The notes under the pieces: model-generated
Seen by the model: only the letters and a program-made list of their open reading frames with translations
Told to the model about the DNA's origin: nothing
Database searches by the model: none
Program-made: the position numbers and the translations under genes
Source: BOG-908 sp965198825
Lineage (GTDB): Bacteria; Pseudomonadota; Alphaproteobacteria; Acetobacterales; Acetobacteraceae
Assembly: GCA_965198825.1 (NCBI GenBank)
Contig: CBDAQB010000003.1
Coordinates: 2,177,949-2,241,948, forward strand
DNA: 64,000 nucleotides
Direction: 5' to 3'
In this document: one piece after another, positions 23,369-31,957 of the stretch
Numbering within the stretch: position 1 is the first letter of the stretch
Layout: every line of letters starts with the position of its first letter

Positions 23369-24001
23369 ATGGGGCATAGCAGTTTTGGAACGGCGCAGGT
23401 GATGCGCGCTCGCAGCGAATTCGCCACGCTGCAGGAGGCGGACCGCATCCGGCGCGATCGCATCGAGCGCGACCGTGCAAGCCGCAGAGCGGAGTTGGAA
23501 CGTGCTGCGACTGCCGACACGGTCCGAAAACTCCGCCGCGACATCATCGTGGTTCTCATGGAAAGCGGTGACATCACGCCTGAGCAGGCGCGCGCTGCCC
23601 GCGAGATCCTGAAGGTCTACACGGCCATCGCTGGTGCTCAGTCGATCAGAGGCAGTGCGTATGGCGAGCTGCGCGGTGGTTCGGACAACACCGACTGGCA
23701 GCCGGCCCTCTCACGTGCCTACCGCGAGCGATATTGCCCTTGGCGAGACGCCATGGGGCTGAAAATGGTGCGTGGAACAACGAGCGTCGCGAGCCTGGTT
23801 TTTCTAATCGCCTGCGACAACATGGGTGTCAGGCAAGTCGCGGACCAGCTCAGAATGGATCAGCGAACGGTCAAGAGCGTGCTGCAGCAGGCGCTGCACG
23901 CTTATGCCGAGATGGCTGGATGGATCGAAACGACGATCCCTGAGAGCGTCTGCGAGAGCGTGCGCAGCGAAATCGTTCCCATCGCGAAAATGACCGCTTG
24001 A
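23369..24001 (+). CDS. HTH protein at end of replication module, possible late regulator
   Basis: A 210-residue protein (MGHSSFGTAQVMRARS). Residues about 18-60 form a long charged helix rich in Arg and Glu; the C-terminal part has a helix-turn-helix (MGVRQVADQLRMDQRTVKSV). Its position just before a terminator and the late genes matches that of antitermination Q-like or late activator proteins in other phages. Function inferred from position. Confidence 0.6.
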   Translation: MGHSSFGTAQVMRARSEFATLQEADRIRRDRIERDRASRRAELERAATADTVRKLRRDIIVVLMESGDITPEQARAAREILKVYTAIAGAQSIRGSAYGELRGGSDNTDWQPALSRAYRERYCPWRDAMGLKMVRGTTSVASLVFLIACDNMGVRQVADQLRMDQRTVKSVLQQALHAYAEMAGWIETTIPESVCESVRSEIVPIAKMTA

Positions 24002-24050
24002 CTGGCCACCACGTTATTGGGTAGGAAATTCCCACGATCACGAAATTACG

Positions 24051-24077
24051 CCCGGCGCCCTTGGTGTCGGGTTTTTT
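24051..24077 (+). terminator. Rho-independent terminator before the late genes
   Basis: A 9-bp stem CCCGGCGCC/GGTGTCGGG (two G-U pairs in RNA) with a 3-base loop, followed by six T residues. It closes the rightward replication operon and lies just before the first late gene, where an antiterminator or late promoter would act. Confidence 0.75.
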
Positions 24078-24095
24078 GTTGTCAGGCGACCGTCG

Positions 24096-24794
24096 ATGAT
24101 CCGCGTCTCTGTCAAGAGCGATTTCGACCGAGCGGCTCGCGCGTTGGATGCCATCAAGTCTCAACAGCTGCCCTACGCAACAGCGCGGGCGCTGAACGAT
24201 GCGGCGGCCGAAGCGCGTCAGCGCGTGACAAACGCCTTGCCTCAGATATTCGACCGTCCCACCAGCTTCACGTTGCAGGGTTTGGCGATCAAGACAGCGA
24301 GCAAGACGTCGCTGCAGTCTGAAGTCTTCATTAAGCCGATCCAGGCTGGTTACCTGCTGCACGAAGAGATCGGCGGCACGCGCATCCCTGCCGAAAACAG
24401 CCGTGTGCCAAGTGCTCAGGCCTTGATCGTGCCTGGTGCAATCGGCCTCGATGCGCACGGCAACATTCCGTCTGGTGCGCTGAAACGTCTGGCGGCGCAG
24501 ATCGGCGACAAAGCGGGTCGGAAGGCTAAACGCCGCAAGGCAGTCGCCAGCGTGAAGTCCCGCGAACAAGGGGTCTTCTACCTCAAAGGCCACGGGATTG
24601 GTGGGCGGAACCCTGGTGGCTACTTCCGCCGGTTGGCAGACGACAAGGTGCAACGCCTCACCGGCTTCGAGCCCAGCACGCACTACCACGCGATCTTCCA
24701 CTTCCGCACTCGCGTGGAGCAGGCCGTGCGCGCCACGTTCCGGCCCGCGCTCATGCGCCGCCTGCGCGAAGCCATCGCATCGTCGAACCACTAG
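24096..24794 (+). CDS. Minor tail protein Z-like phage protein
   Basis: A 232-residue basic protein. The N-terminal helix (AARALDAIKSQQLPYATARALNDAAAEAR) resembles prophage minor tail protein Z (GPZ) family proteins. Its place upstream of terminase, away from other tail genes, is odd for a tail protein. The basic middle and C-terminus may be structural. Family call is moderate. Confidence 0.55.
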   Translation: MIRVSVKSDFDRAARALDAIKSQQLPYATARALNDAAAEARQRVTNALPQIFDRPTSFTLQGLAIKTASKTSLQSEVFIKPIQAGYLLHEEIGGTRIPAENSRVPSAQALIVPGAIGLDAHGNIPSGALKRLAAQIGDKAGRKAKRRKAVASVKSREQGVFYLKGHGIGGRNPGGYFRRLADDKVQRLTGFEPSTHYHAIFHFRTRVEQAVRATFRPALMRRLREAIASSNH

Positions 24795-24839
24795 ACCGAA
24801 CCACGTCCACGCCGCGTGGAATGCGGAGCGCCCCGTAGA

Positions 24840-24863
24840 GCGGGTCCTTCCCGCCGGACCCGC
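24840..24863. other. Perfect 8-bp hairpin in the pre-terminase gap (possible cos region)
   Basis: GCGGGTCC at 24840-24847 is the exact inverse of GGACCCGC at 24856-24863, with an 8-base loop. It lies in a 148-bp non-coding gap just before the Nu1-like gene, where lambda-type phages keep cos. A second small palindrome (CCACG-CCG-CGTGG) lies about 20 bases upstream. There is no T run, so a terminator is less likely. The cos idea is inference from position. Confidence 0.35.
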
Positions 24864-24942
24864 CTACCGCGGGTATTTCGCGCCGCCTTTGAAAACAGTT
24901 TTTGTAGGGTTTGAAAAACGCTTTAAGTTGTTGGTGGTGTTG

Positions 24943-25557
24943 ATGTCTGAACCGCCGGCACACGACCAGGCTGAGTTCGGCGCCGTGCGCGTGAACAAGG
25001 CCGAACTCGCGTCCATCCTCAAATGCTCGTTGCCGACACTCGACAAAATGCTGCGCCAGCACGGCGATGCGTTCCCGGTCATTCGGCGCGGCACAAACGG
25101 CGTCGAGTGGCAGTTCGATCCGGCCGCTGTCGTCGCCTTCCTGACCGAGCTCGACCAGGCCCGCATAGCCGCTGGCCAGGCTCGCGACGATCTGATGAGG
25201 CAATACACCCTCCCAGGCGTGTCAGCCGAGGAGGAAACCCCCGGCCTCACCGCCGGCGACCGCCTGAAACTCGCCCAGCTCCGCAAAATCGAGCGTGAAG
25301 AGCAGATCTCGGCCGGTTTCCTGATCGAAACCGCCAAAGTCCGATCCATCGTTTCCGCCGTGCTCATCAACCTCCGACGCGACCTCACCACCGGCATTCG
25401 CATTCCCTGCCGTGATGCAAACCTTCCAGAAACCGTCATCCGCTCCATCGAGGCGCGTTTTGCCGACGCGCAGCGCAACGCGGTCGCCACCCTGCGGAAG
25501 CAGCTTCTGACCGATCCGGAAACCCTCAACCATGGAGACGAACCAGCCCTCCTCTAA
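24943..25557 (+). CDS. Terminase small subunit, Nu1-like
   Basis: A 204-residue protein from ATG 24943 (MSEPPAHDQAEFGAV); the longer frame upstream is not protein-like. The N-terminal winged helix (VNKAELASILKCSLPTLDKMLRQ) and the later charged helix (GDRLKLAQLRKIEREEQISAG) match the lambda Nu1/DUF1441 group that binds cos and recruits the large subunit. It overlaps the large terminase gene by 26 bases. Confidence 0.85.
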   Translation: MSEPPAHDQAEFGAVRVNKAELASILKCSLPTLDKMLRQHGDAFPVIRRGTNGVEWQFDPAAVVAFLTELDQARIAAGQARDDLMRQYTLPGVSAEEETPGLTAGDRLKLAQLRKIEREEQISAGFLIETAKVRSIVSAVLINLRRDLTTGIRIPCRDANLPETVIRSIEARFADAQRNAVATLRKQLLTDPETLNHGDEPALL

Positions 25558-27733
25558 CGCCGCCGCCAGCTACGCCGACCCTGCCGCGCTGATCGCCCAG
25601 GTCCTGCTGAGCTTTAACCCGCCAGAGCGTATCTCCACCGCCGACTGGGCTGCTGCGAACCGCTATCTCGAGAACCACGGCGGCGGCTACGTCGGCCTCT
25701 GGACGCACGAAAAAGCGCCCTACCTCGTCGGCATCATGGATGCGCTCGACAGTCCGGATTACACGACCGTCGCGCTGGCTAAACCGGGCCAATGCGGGGG
25801 CACCGAATCGGCGCTCAACTGGCTGCTCAAGTCCGTCGCGACCGATCCGGCCGCCATGCTTTGGTATATGCCGACGGAAGACACGGTCGAAGCCTACGTC
25901 AAGAAAGTCGTCAATCCGGCGATCGAATCCCACGCGCAGATCCGCAATCGCCTGGGCGCGGAGCGCACGGACAACAGCCTGAAGTTCAAGGGCTTCGCCG
26001 GCATGCCGGTCGAGTTCCTGCCCGCCACGCGTAGCCACCTGATCAGCAAATCAGCGCCGCGTATCGTCATGGATGAATGGGACGCGGTCGACCTCCAGGG
26101 CACCGATCCCAAGACGCTCCTCGATGTCCGTCGCCAAACGTTCGGCCGCGAAAGCAAGCTCTTCGCGCTATCGCACATGGACCGTGCGCGCGGCAGCAAG
26201 CCGGCGCTCTGGACCAGCGGCATCATGTCGCTCTACCGCGATAGCACCCGGTGCACCTGGTGGTGGCCCTGCCCGCAGTGCGGCATGCACAGTTCGCCGA
26301 ACCCAGGCACCCGCTTCCACATGTCGCTCGAATACGATGCAGAAGCGTCGCTCGACGATATCGCGGACCAGGCCCACCTGCTGTGCCCGCACAACGGCTG
26401 CATCGTGCTCGACACCGACCGCCGCGCCATGAACGCGCGCGGCAAGTGGATCGGCCATGGTCAAAACATCGACGAGGAGACTGGAGAGATCACCGGCGCG
26501 CTCGCGCCCAACGACACCGCCGGCTTCTGGATCGTCGGTGTCATGTCGCCCTTCCTGTTCGGCGGCATAGGTGGCCTTGCCCGTGCGCTCGTGAAGGCGC
26601 AGCGCGACGACGAAGCCGAAGGCATCGATCGCTCCGCCCGTGAAGTCTGCGTCAAGCAGCTTGGCGTGCCTCACGACCCGCCGAACACCGCCGGCACAGT
26701 CGACGCTGAAACGCTTGCCAACCGCGCGGACGAAACCCTGCGCCTCGGCATCGTGCCCGCCGGTGTTCGCTTCATCACCTGCGCCATCGACGTCCAGGGC
26801 AACCGCTTCGAGGTCATCTTCCGCGGCTGGGGCGTGGACCGCGAAAGCTGGATCATCGACCGCCGCATCTTCCGCGAGATTAGCGGCATCCCGGCCGATC
26901 CAGCCACAAACAAGGAGGCCTGGGACCACGTTTTTACCGTCTGCATGCTCGCCGAATTCCCTCTCGACGATGCAACCGGCCGCGTCATGCGCGTCCGCGC
27001 CGTCGCTTGCGACTCAGGCGGCCAGGCTGGCGTGACGCAGCAGGCCTATGACGCCTGGCGCCGCCGCCGCACAGCAGTCGACGGCACCCGCGCGAAGATG
27101 ATGGGCATCGTCGGCGGCCGTGAAACCTACAACCTGTTGCTCCTAAAAGGGGCATCCGGCTTCAACGCCAGCACGCTCTCGGTGGTCAAGCCAGACGCAC
27201 AGCGTTCGGACAGGCGCGCCGCGGCCCGTGGCGAGGTGCCGCTCGGCGTCTTCAGCCCAACCAGCTTCAAGGATCAGCTGGCCACTCAACTGCGCCGCGC
27301 TGAGCCGGGTCCCGGCTACGTGCACGTGCCTGCCCCGCTCCGCGAGCCAAAGCCGCCTTACCGCTTCTTCGAGCAGCTGGTGGCCGAGAAAAAGGCCCTC
27401 AACGGCCGTTGGGAGAAGACGTCCGCCCGCAACGAGGCGCTGGACCTCATGGTCATGAATGCCGTCATCGCCCATCTCCACGCCCCGTCACGCTTTGACT
27501 GGACGCGCCCTCCACCATGGGCCCGCGCCTGGGATCAGAACCCGCTGGTAGGCCCGCCCACGCCCGCTGTGACACCTGCCGAGGTTGCCGTTCGCCTCGT
27601 CCAGGCGCTCGCACCATCGATTGTCACCACCACGCCCCCTGCGCCTCAACCAGCCCCGGCAACGGGCATCGCTCCGCCGCCAGGCGCTCGCCTGTCTCTG
27701 AAGCAGATCATCGCCCAGGGTGCGCGCGCATGA
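25532..27733 (+). CDS. Terminase large subunit, lambda GpA family
   Basis: A 733-residue packaging ATPase-nuclease. The ATPase domain shows the family P-loop region (VALAKPGQCGGTESAL, about 79-94) and Walker B VMDEWDAVD (about 179). A zinc-like block CPQCGMH...CPHNGC (about 249-289) follows. The nuclease domain includes ITCAIDVQGNRFEV and ACDSGG. The Pro-rich C-terminus leads to a 4-base overlap with the next gene. It should cut concatemers at cos and drive DNA into the procapsid. Confidence 0.92.
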   Translation: METNQPSSNAAASYADPAALIAQVLLSFNPPERISTADWAAANRYLENHGGGYVGLWTHEKAPYLVGIMDALDSPDYTTVALAKPGQCGGTESALNWLLKSVATDPAAMLWYMPTEDTVEAYVKKVVNPAIESHAQIRNRLGAERTDNSLKFKGFAGMPVEFLPATRSHLISKSAPRIVMDEWDAVDLQGTDPKTLLDVRRQTFGRESKLFALSHMDRARGSKPALWTSGIMSLYRDSTRCTWWWPCPQCGMHSSPNPGTRFHMSLEYDAEASLDDIADQAHLLCPHNGCIVLDTDRRAMNARGKWIGHGQNIDEETGEITGALAPNDTAGFWIVGVMSPFLFGGIGGLARALVKAQRDDEAEGIDRSAREVCVKQLGVPHDPPNTAGTVDAETLANRADETLRLGIVPAGVRFITCAIDVQGNRFEVIFRGWGVDRESWIIDRRIFREISGIPADPATNKEAWDHVFTVCMLAEFPLDDATGRVMRVRAVACDSGGQAGVTQQAYDAWRRRRTAVDGTRAKMMGIVGGRETYNLLLLKGASGFNASTLSVVKPDAQRSDRRAAARGEVPLGVFSPTSFKDQLATQLRRAEPGPGYVHVPAPLREPKPPYRFFEQLVAEKKALNGRWEKTSARNEALDLMVMNAVIAHLHAPSRFDWTRPPPWARAWDQNPLVGPPTPAVTPAEVAVRLVQALAPSIVTTTPPAPQPAPATGIAPPPGARLSLKQIIAQGARA

Positions 27734-27945
27734 CGAACCGCGAAATCGAGCTGCTACGCCGCGATCTCCCGCGGAACGAAATCGCGAACTTCAACCAGGT
27801 CGTCTACGACGCGGCGCTCGCCTGGGACAACGTCACCTACGCGCAGATCATCAAGGTCTGCCTCGTCTCGGCCGAGCTGTTCATGATCGCGCATTGCGGT
27901 CTCGAGAAGCTCGGCCGCGCAGCCTACACCACCAGGTCATCCTAG
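27730..27945 (+). CDS. Small phage protein, unknown
   Basis: A 71-residue protein from ATG 27730, overlapping the terminase stop (ATGA). It has a helical N-terminus and a mildly hydrophobic segment (IIKVCLVSAELFMIAHCG). No recognised family; it may be a terminase or portal accessory protein. Confidence 0.55.
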   Translation: MTNREIELLRRDLPRNEIANFNQVVYDAALAWDNVTYAQIIKVCLVSAELFMIAHCGLEKLGRAAYTTRSS

Positions 27946-27970
27946 ACCGCAATCGACAGGAAACCGATCG

Positions 27971-28276
27971 ATGTCCGGCTCCCAGCCCCCTTATGTGCTG
28001 GGATCGTTCCCTGTCGGCAACGCCTCCGCGACCGGCGCTTTCGCCGGGCTGCCACCTGTGATTTTGAGCCAGTATCTCGCCGATGCGCTCGCCGCCTTGC
28101 ACAAGCTCGACTGCGGCGAGAAGGAAGCCGTCGTCTCCTACGGCGAAGGAAGCGGCCAGAAGTCGGTCACCTTCACGCGCACGACCGAATATGCCCTCCG
28201 CAATCACATCGACGAGCTGAAGCGCGCCCTCGGCCTCATGGGTCGCCGCTCAGCCATCCCGGTCGTTTTCACGTGA
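27971..28276 (+). CDS. Head-to-tail joining protein, gpW-like
   Basis: A 101-residue protein. The C-terminal two thirds (LADALAALHKLDCGEKEAVVSYGEGSGQKSVTFTRTTEYALRNHIDELKRALG) follow the gpW family pattern of helix, short beta hairpin and helix. gpW plugs the portal before tail joining. Position between terminase and portal is the expected one. Confidence 0.8.
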   Translation: MSGSQPPYVLGSFPVGNASATGAFAGLPPVILSQYLADALAALHKLDCGEKEAVVSYGEGSGQKSVTFTRTTEYALRNHIDELKRALGLMGRRSAIPVVFT

Positions 28277-28289
28277 CGGATGACCTGCG

Positions 28290-29969
28290 GTGACAGGACG
28301 CACATTGCTCGACGGGCGCGGATCGCCGATCTCCGCACGCGACATCGCCGCGATCCGCATGCGTGCCAGCCTGGTGCCATCGCCAGAGGGTGGCACGTCA
28401 GGCTTCGCCTACGACGGCGCCGTGCCTCGCAACCAGGAGATGCTCGCCTGGCAGCCGTGGATCAGGTCGCCTGATAGCGAGATCAACTTCGACCGCGACC
28501 GCATGGTCGCCCGCGCGCGCGACCTGGTGCGCAACGATGGCTGGGCGAAGGGTGCGATCAACCGCTTTCTCGATGCGGCCATTGGATCAAGCTTTTTCCC
28601 GGTGCCGCAACCAAATTGGGAGGCGCTCAGCCGCTGGACAGGCCTGAAGTTCGACGCCGCCTGGGCGAAGGAATTCAAGTCCGCGATCAAGGCAGAGTGG
28701 AAACTGTTCGCCAACAGCCGCACCTGCGACGCGACTGAGACGCAGAATTTCGCGCAGATGATGCGCAGCAACATGCGTCACAAGGTGCTGGACGGCGACG
28801 GCCTGGTCATGCCGATCTGGGATCCTGACGCCGACTTCGGTGCCTACGCCACTCGGTTCCTGGTGGTGAACCCAGACCGTCTCTCCAACCGCAACCAGAT
28901 GATCGACACGCACGCCTGGCGCGGCGGCGTCCACATCAACGATCGCGGCGGCCCGATCGGCTACGCCATCCGCCGCGCGCACCAGTACGATCCCTACGAC
29001 AACATGATGGCCTTCACCTGGGACGAATTCGACAGGCAGACAGCCTGGGGCCGGCCGATCGTGGTGCACGACTTCGACCGGGACAGTGCGGGTCAGCATC
29101 GCGGCACAGGCATCCTCGCCGAAGTGCTCGGCCGCTTCCGCATGCTCAACAAGTTCGACGCCAGCAGCCTGCAGGCCGCAGTGCTTCGCTGCGTCATGGG
29201 TTTTTTCATCACCAGCTCGCAGAACAGCGCCGATGTCGGCGATGCGCTCGAGGCGCAGGCCGGCGCAGGTGCCGGCAACGAGGAGTTCTTTCAGAACCTG
29301 GCAAGCGCCCTCTACCAGCAGCAGCCGGTGACGGTCGGCGGCATGCGCATTCCCGTGCTCGCGCCGAACGACAAGATCCAGACGGTGCAGGGTGGCAGCC
29401 ACGTAGACGACTACAAGGAGTTCCACAGCTCGGCCATCCGCCTCATCGCCGCCGGCACCGGACAAGCCGATCAGGAGGTGAGCGGCGATTTCCGCGACGT
29501 GAACTACAGCAGTTATCGCGGCGCCATGGCGCAATCGTGGAAGAACAGCATTCGCCGCCGCACCGATTACGCGGTGAACACGGCCACGCCGCTCTACGGC
29601 TGCTTCGTCGAAGAGTTCTGCGGCCGCTTCCCGGGCGCGCTTCCAAATGGCGCCGACCTGGATCCGAAGTCATCCGGTTATCTCTTCGGCGACCTCCGCA
29701 CTGCCGTGATCGACTGCCGCTGGATCGGTCCGGGCCGTGGCTGGATCGACCCGGTCAAGGAACGCCAGGGTGAAGTGCTGGGCCTCGATGCTGGTTTCGG
29801 CACGCTCGAGGATAGCTGCGCAGACATCGAAGGCGAGGACTGGGAAGATCGTGTCACCCAGCGTGCCGCCGAGGTCGCGAAGTTCCATGAGCTCGGCCTG
29901 AGACTGCCGCAAGTCTACACCGGCGCCGAGCCGGCGCAGGACGAAGATCGGAAGCCGCAACCGGTATGA
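28290..29969 (+). CDS. Portal protein, lambda GpB family
   Basis: A 559-residue protein from GTG 28290. Typical features of lambda-type portals are visible: RARDLVRNDGWAKGAINRFLDAAIGSSF near the N-terminus, the KVLDGDGLVMPIW segment, and HRGTGILAEVLGRFRML with the following helical clip/crown region. It forms the dodecameric DNA gate at one capsid vertex. Overlaps the next small gene by ATGA. Confidence 0.92.
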   Translation: MTGRTLLDGRGSPISARDIAAIRMRASLVPSPEGGTSGFAYDGAVPRNQEMLAWQPWIRSPDSEINFDRDRMVARARDLVRNDGWAKGAINRFLDAAIGSSFFPVPQPNWEALSRWTGLKFDAAWAKEFKSAIKAEWKLFANSRTCDATETQNFAQMMRSNMRHKVLDGDGLVMPIWDPDADFGAYATRFLVVNPDRLSNRNQMIDTHAWRGGVHINDRGGPIGYAIRRAHQYDPYDNMMAFTWDEFDRQTAWGRPIVVHDFDRDSAGQHRGTGILAEVLGRFRMLNKFDASSLQAAVLRCVMGFFITSSQNSADVGDALEAQAGAGAGNEEFFQNLASALYQQQPVTVGGMRIPVLAPNDKIQTVQGGSHVDDYKEFHSSAIRLIAAGTGQADQEVSGDFRDVNYSSYRGAMAQSWKNSIRRRTDYAVNTATPLYGCFVEEFCGRFPGALPNGADLDPKSSGYLFGDLRTAVIDCRWIGPGRGWIDPVKERQGEVLGLDAGFGTLEDSCADIEGEDWEDRVTQRAAEVAKFHELGLRLPQVYTGAEPAQDEDRKPQPV

Positions 29970-30193
29970 CGCACCGTCATCATCCATCGCGGCTGGCGCC
30001 GGTCGCGAGCGCGGCGCGGGTCTATCCAGAGCCTGGCTATTACTGGGTCAGAAGCAGCAACCCGAAGTTTTCGACCGAACTGCCGATCATCGCGGAACTC
30101 AGCCTCATGACATGGCACTACGCCGGTCTCGCCGAGGTCGACGACTTTGCTGTCAACGAAATCGTCTCTGACCGGATCGTCTTCGAACAATAG
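29966..30193 (+). CDS. Small phage protein, unknown
   Basis: A 75-residue protein (MTHRHHPSRLAPVASA) coupled to the portal gene by ATGA. It contains GYYWVRSSNPKFST and a C-terminal acidic stretch. No known family. Confidence 0.5.
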   Translation: MTHRHHPSRLAPVASAARVYPEPGYYWVRSSNPKFSTELPIIAELSLMTWHYAGLAEVDDFAVNEIVSDRIVFEQ

Positions 30194-30208
30194 CCGAGGC
30201 TCGAAAAC

Positions 30209-30289
30209 ATGCTCGGCCTTCTCAAAATCATCGGCTTCGTCGCCTGGTTCCGCGGCATCGCCCGTCTCTTCAGCCGTTCTCAGGAGTAA
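30209..30289 (+). CDS. 26-residue hydrophobic peptide
   Basis: A short frame encoding MLGLLKIIGFVAWFRGIARL and six more residues, with CCGAGG about 10 bases upstream. It would form one amphipathic or membrane-associated helix. It is the first of four small membrane-type genes inside the head module. Coding status is uncertain because of its length. Confidence 0.35.
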   Translation: MLGLLKIIGFVAWFRGIARLFSRSQE

Positions 30290-30294
30290 CAAGC

Positions 30295-30669
30295 ATGCGT
30301 CATTCAGCCCTTGTCCGCCTTTGCCTGCTCGGTGTCGCGTGCCTCGCGCTTTCGGCTTGCGGCAACAAGGATCAGGCCAAAATCGTCACCGCCCTGCAGA
30401 CGACGCCGGGCCAGCTCTTCTGTGCACTCGACAAGTCCGGCGGCCAGGTCGTCGTCGGCCTGATCGACGGCGTTGCCACGGCAAAAGCCGGCACGCTCGC
30501 ACCGGTTGCGATCCTCGCGACCAACCAGCTCGCCTCCACGGTACAGGCCGATTGCGCGCTCGCCGCGCAGAACGCTGGCGCCACTTCTGGCGTGCCTGTC
30601 TCGCCGCCTCCATCTGCCGCCGTCGTTGCGACCGTCGCCATCGATCCCTCGAAAGCTGCGGGTTCCTAG
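30295..30669 (+). CDS. Predicted lipoprotein inside the head module
   Basis: A 124-residue protein with a clear lipoprotein signal: MRHSALVRLCLLGVACLALS followed by Ala-Cys, giving lipobox LSAC with Cys21. The rest is Ala/Val-rich with two more cysteines. No motif for spanins or known phage lipoproteins is evident. Its place between portal and protease genes is unusual; it may be an outer spanin-like protein or an exclusion lipoprotein. Confidence 0.65.
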   Translation: MRHSALVRLCLLGVACLALSACGNKDQAKIVTALQTTPGQLFCALDKSGGQVVVGLIDGVATAKAGTLAPVAILATNQLASTVQADCALAAQNAGATSGVPVSPPPSAAVVATVAIDPSKAAGS

Positions 30670-30703
30670 CTTCAGCCTTCGAAACACACCAAAGGGAGCG
30701 CTC

Positions 30704-30832
30704 ATGTCATTCGATGACGAGGACACGAGCGCAAACCCGCTAGGCGGCGCGCGCGCCGTCATTGTCGGCCACTTAGGTGGCGCCATCTGCTGGGCCGTCA
30801 TCGTCGCGGTCGCATGGGGCGTGTTCGGATGA
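30704..30832 (+). CDS. 42-residue single-pass membrane peptide
   Basis: Starts MSFDDEDTSANPLGG with AAAGGGAG just upstream; residues 18-41 are a hydrophobic helix (GGARAVIVGHLGGAICWAVI and following). The stop overlaps the protease start (ATGA, 30829-30832). Function unknown. Confidence 0.5.
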   Translation: MSFDDEDTSANPLGGARAVIVGHLGGAICWAVIVAVAWGVFG

Positions 30833-31698
30833 ACCGCTTCGCCCACATCACGCAAAAGCTTTTCAACGAGCCTCTCGCCTTGCATCCGCGCAAGGCCGAG
30901 ATCGTCATGGCGGCACTCGCCGACCGTTTTAACATCGGCTCGGTCACCATCAACCAGATGGCGCCACAGGCCAGCGTCATGAGCGACGACTGGGGTTTTG
31001 ACGACGCCGCGCACAGCGACACGCCTTATGACCTGAAGCAGGGCGTGGGGATCGTGAGCATCGAGGGAACGCTCGTCCAGAAGCTGGGGAGCATGCGCCC
31101 GTACAGCGGGATGTGCGGTTACGACGGCATCCGATCCTGCTTCTGCGAAGCGATGAAGGATCCTGAAGTCAAGGCGATCGCCCTGCATATCGACAGCCCT
31201 GGCGGCGAGGTGGCGGGGTGCTTCGACCTCGTCGACCTCATCACCGCGGCACGCGGCACAAAGCCCATTTGGGCCATCCTCGATGAGTGCGCCTTCAGCG
31301 CCGCATACGCCATCGCCTCGGCTGCAGACCATATCACCATACCGCGCACCGGCGGCGCCGGCAGCATCGGCGTCATCGCCATGCTCGTCGATCTCAGTCA
31401 GGCGCTGCAGAAAGCCGGCCTAAAGGTCAACATCATCCAGTTTGGCGCACGCAAGGCCGATGGCAACCAGTTCCAGGCGCTTCCAAAGGAAGCGCGTGAC
31501 CGCTTCCAGGCGCAAATCGATATGCTCGGCGGGCTCTTCGTCGAAACCGTTGCAAGCAATCGCAGCCTTGACGCGTCCGACATCATCGACATGGAGGCCG
31601 CGACCTTCATGGCGGGCGACGCGCTCGCGCAAGGCCTTGTGGATGCCGTCATGAGCCCGGCCGAAGCCTTTGCCGACCTCGTCTCGCGTATTTCGTAA
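30829..31698 (+). CDS. S49 family capsid maturation protease (lambda gpC-like)
   Basis: A 289-residue SppA/ClpP-fold peptidase. Catalytic residues appear to be Ser157 (ECAFSAAYAIAS) and Lys209 (FGARKADGNQF), with the oxyanion-type motif IDSPGGEVAG at 121-130 and GSIGVIA at 178-184. In lambda-type phages this protein processes head proteins during procapsid maturation. The start chosen (MNRFAHITQKLF) overlaps the upstream stop. Confidence 0.9.
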   Translation: MNRFAHITQKLFNEPLALHPRKAEIVMAALADRFNIGSVTINQMAPQASVMSDDWGFDDAAHSDTPYDLKQGVGIVSIEGTLVQKLGSMRPYSGMCGYDGIRSCFCEAMKDPEVKAIALHIDSPGGEVAGCFDLVDLITAARGTKPIWAILDECAFSAAYAIASAADHITIPRTGGAGSIGVIAMLVDLSQALQKAGLKVNIIQFGARKADGNQFQALPKEARDRFQAQIDMLGGLFVETVASNRSLDASDIIDMEAATFMAGDALAQGLVDAVMSPAEAFADLVSRIS

Positions 31699-31738
31699 AT
31701 CGCCACTCTCACCGTCATCCGCCTGAAAGGACATCCCC

Positions 31739-31918
31739 ATGCAATCGTTCGTCGCTTGGGCCAAGCAAAAGACCACCATTTTGGGCTTCTCCACGCTTCT
31801 CGGCACTGCGGCCGCGCTGCTGAACGGCAGCATGGACTGGAAGGCGGCCGTTCCCGTCCTGATCGGCGCGGCGTCGGCGATGCTGTTCCCTGAGCACGTC
31901 GCGGTCCCAAGCACGTAA
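31739..31918 (+). CDS. 59-residue membrane protein
   Basis: MQSFVAWAKQKTTILGFSTL begins a protein with one or two hydrophobic segments (ILGFSTLLGTAAALL and AAVPVLIGAASAMLF). It has the size and shape of a small holin or holin-like protein, but the endolysin is 15 kb away. AAAGGAC upstream serves as ribosome-binding site. Confidence 0.55.
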   Translation: MQSFVAWAKQKTTILGFSTLLGTAAALLNGSMDWKAAVPVLIGAASAMLFPEHVAVPST

Positions 31919-31957
31919 TCGCCGACCCCATCATTTCAAAACACTGGAGCCAACGTC

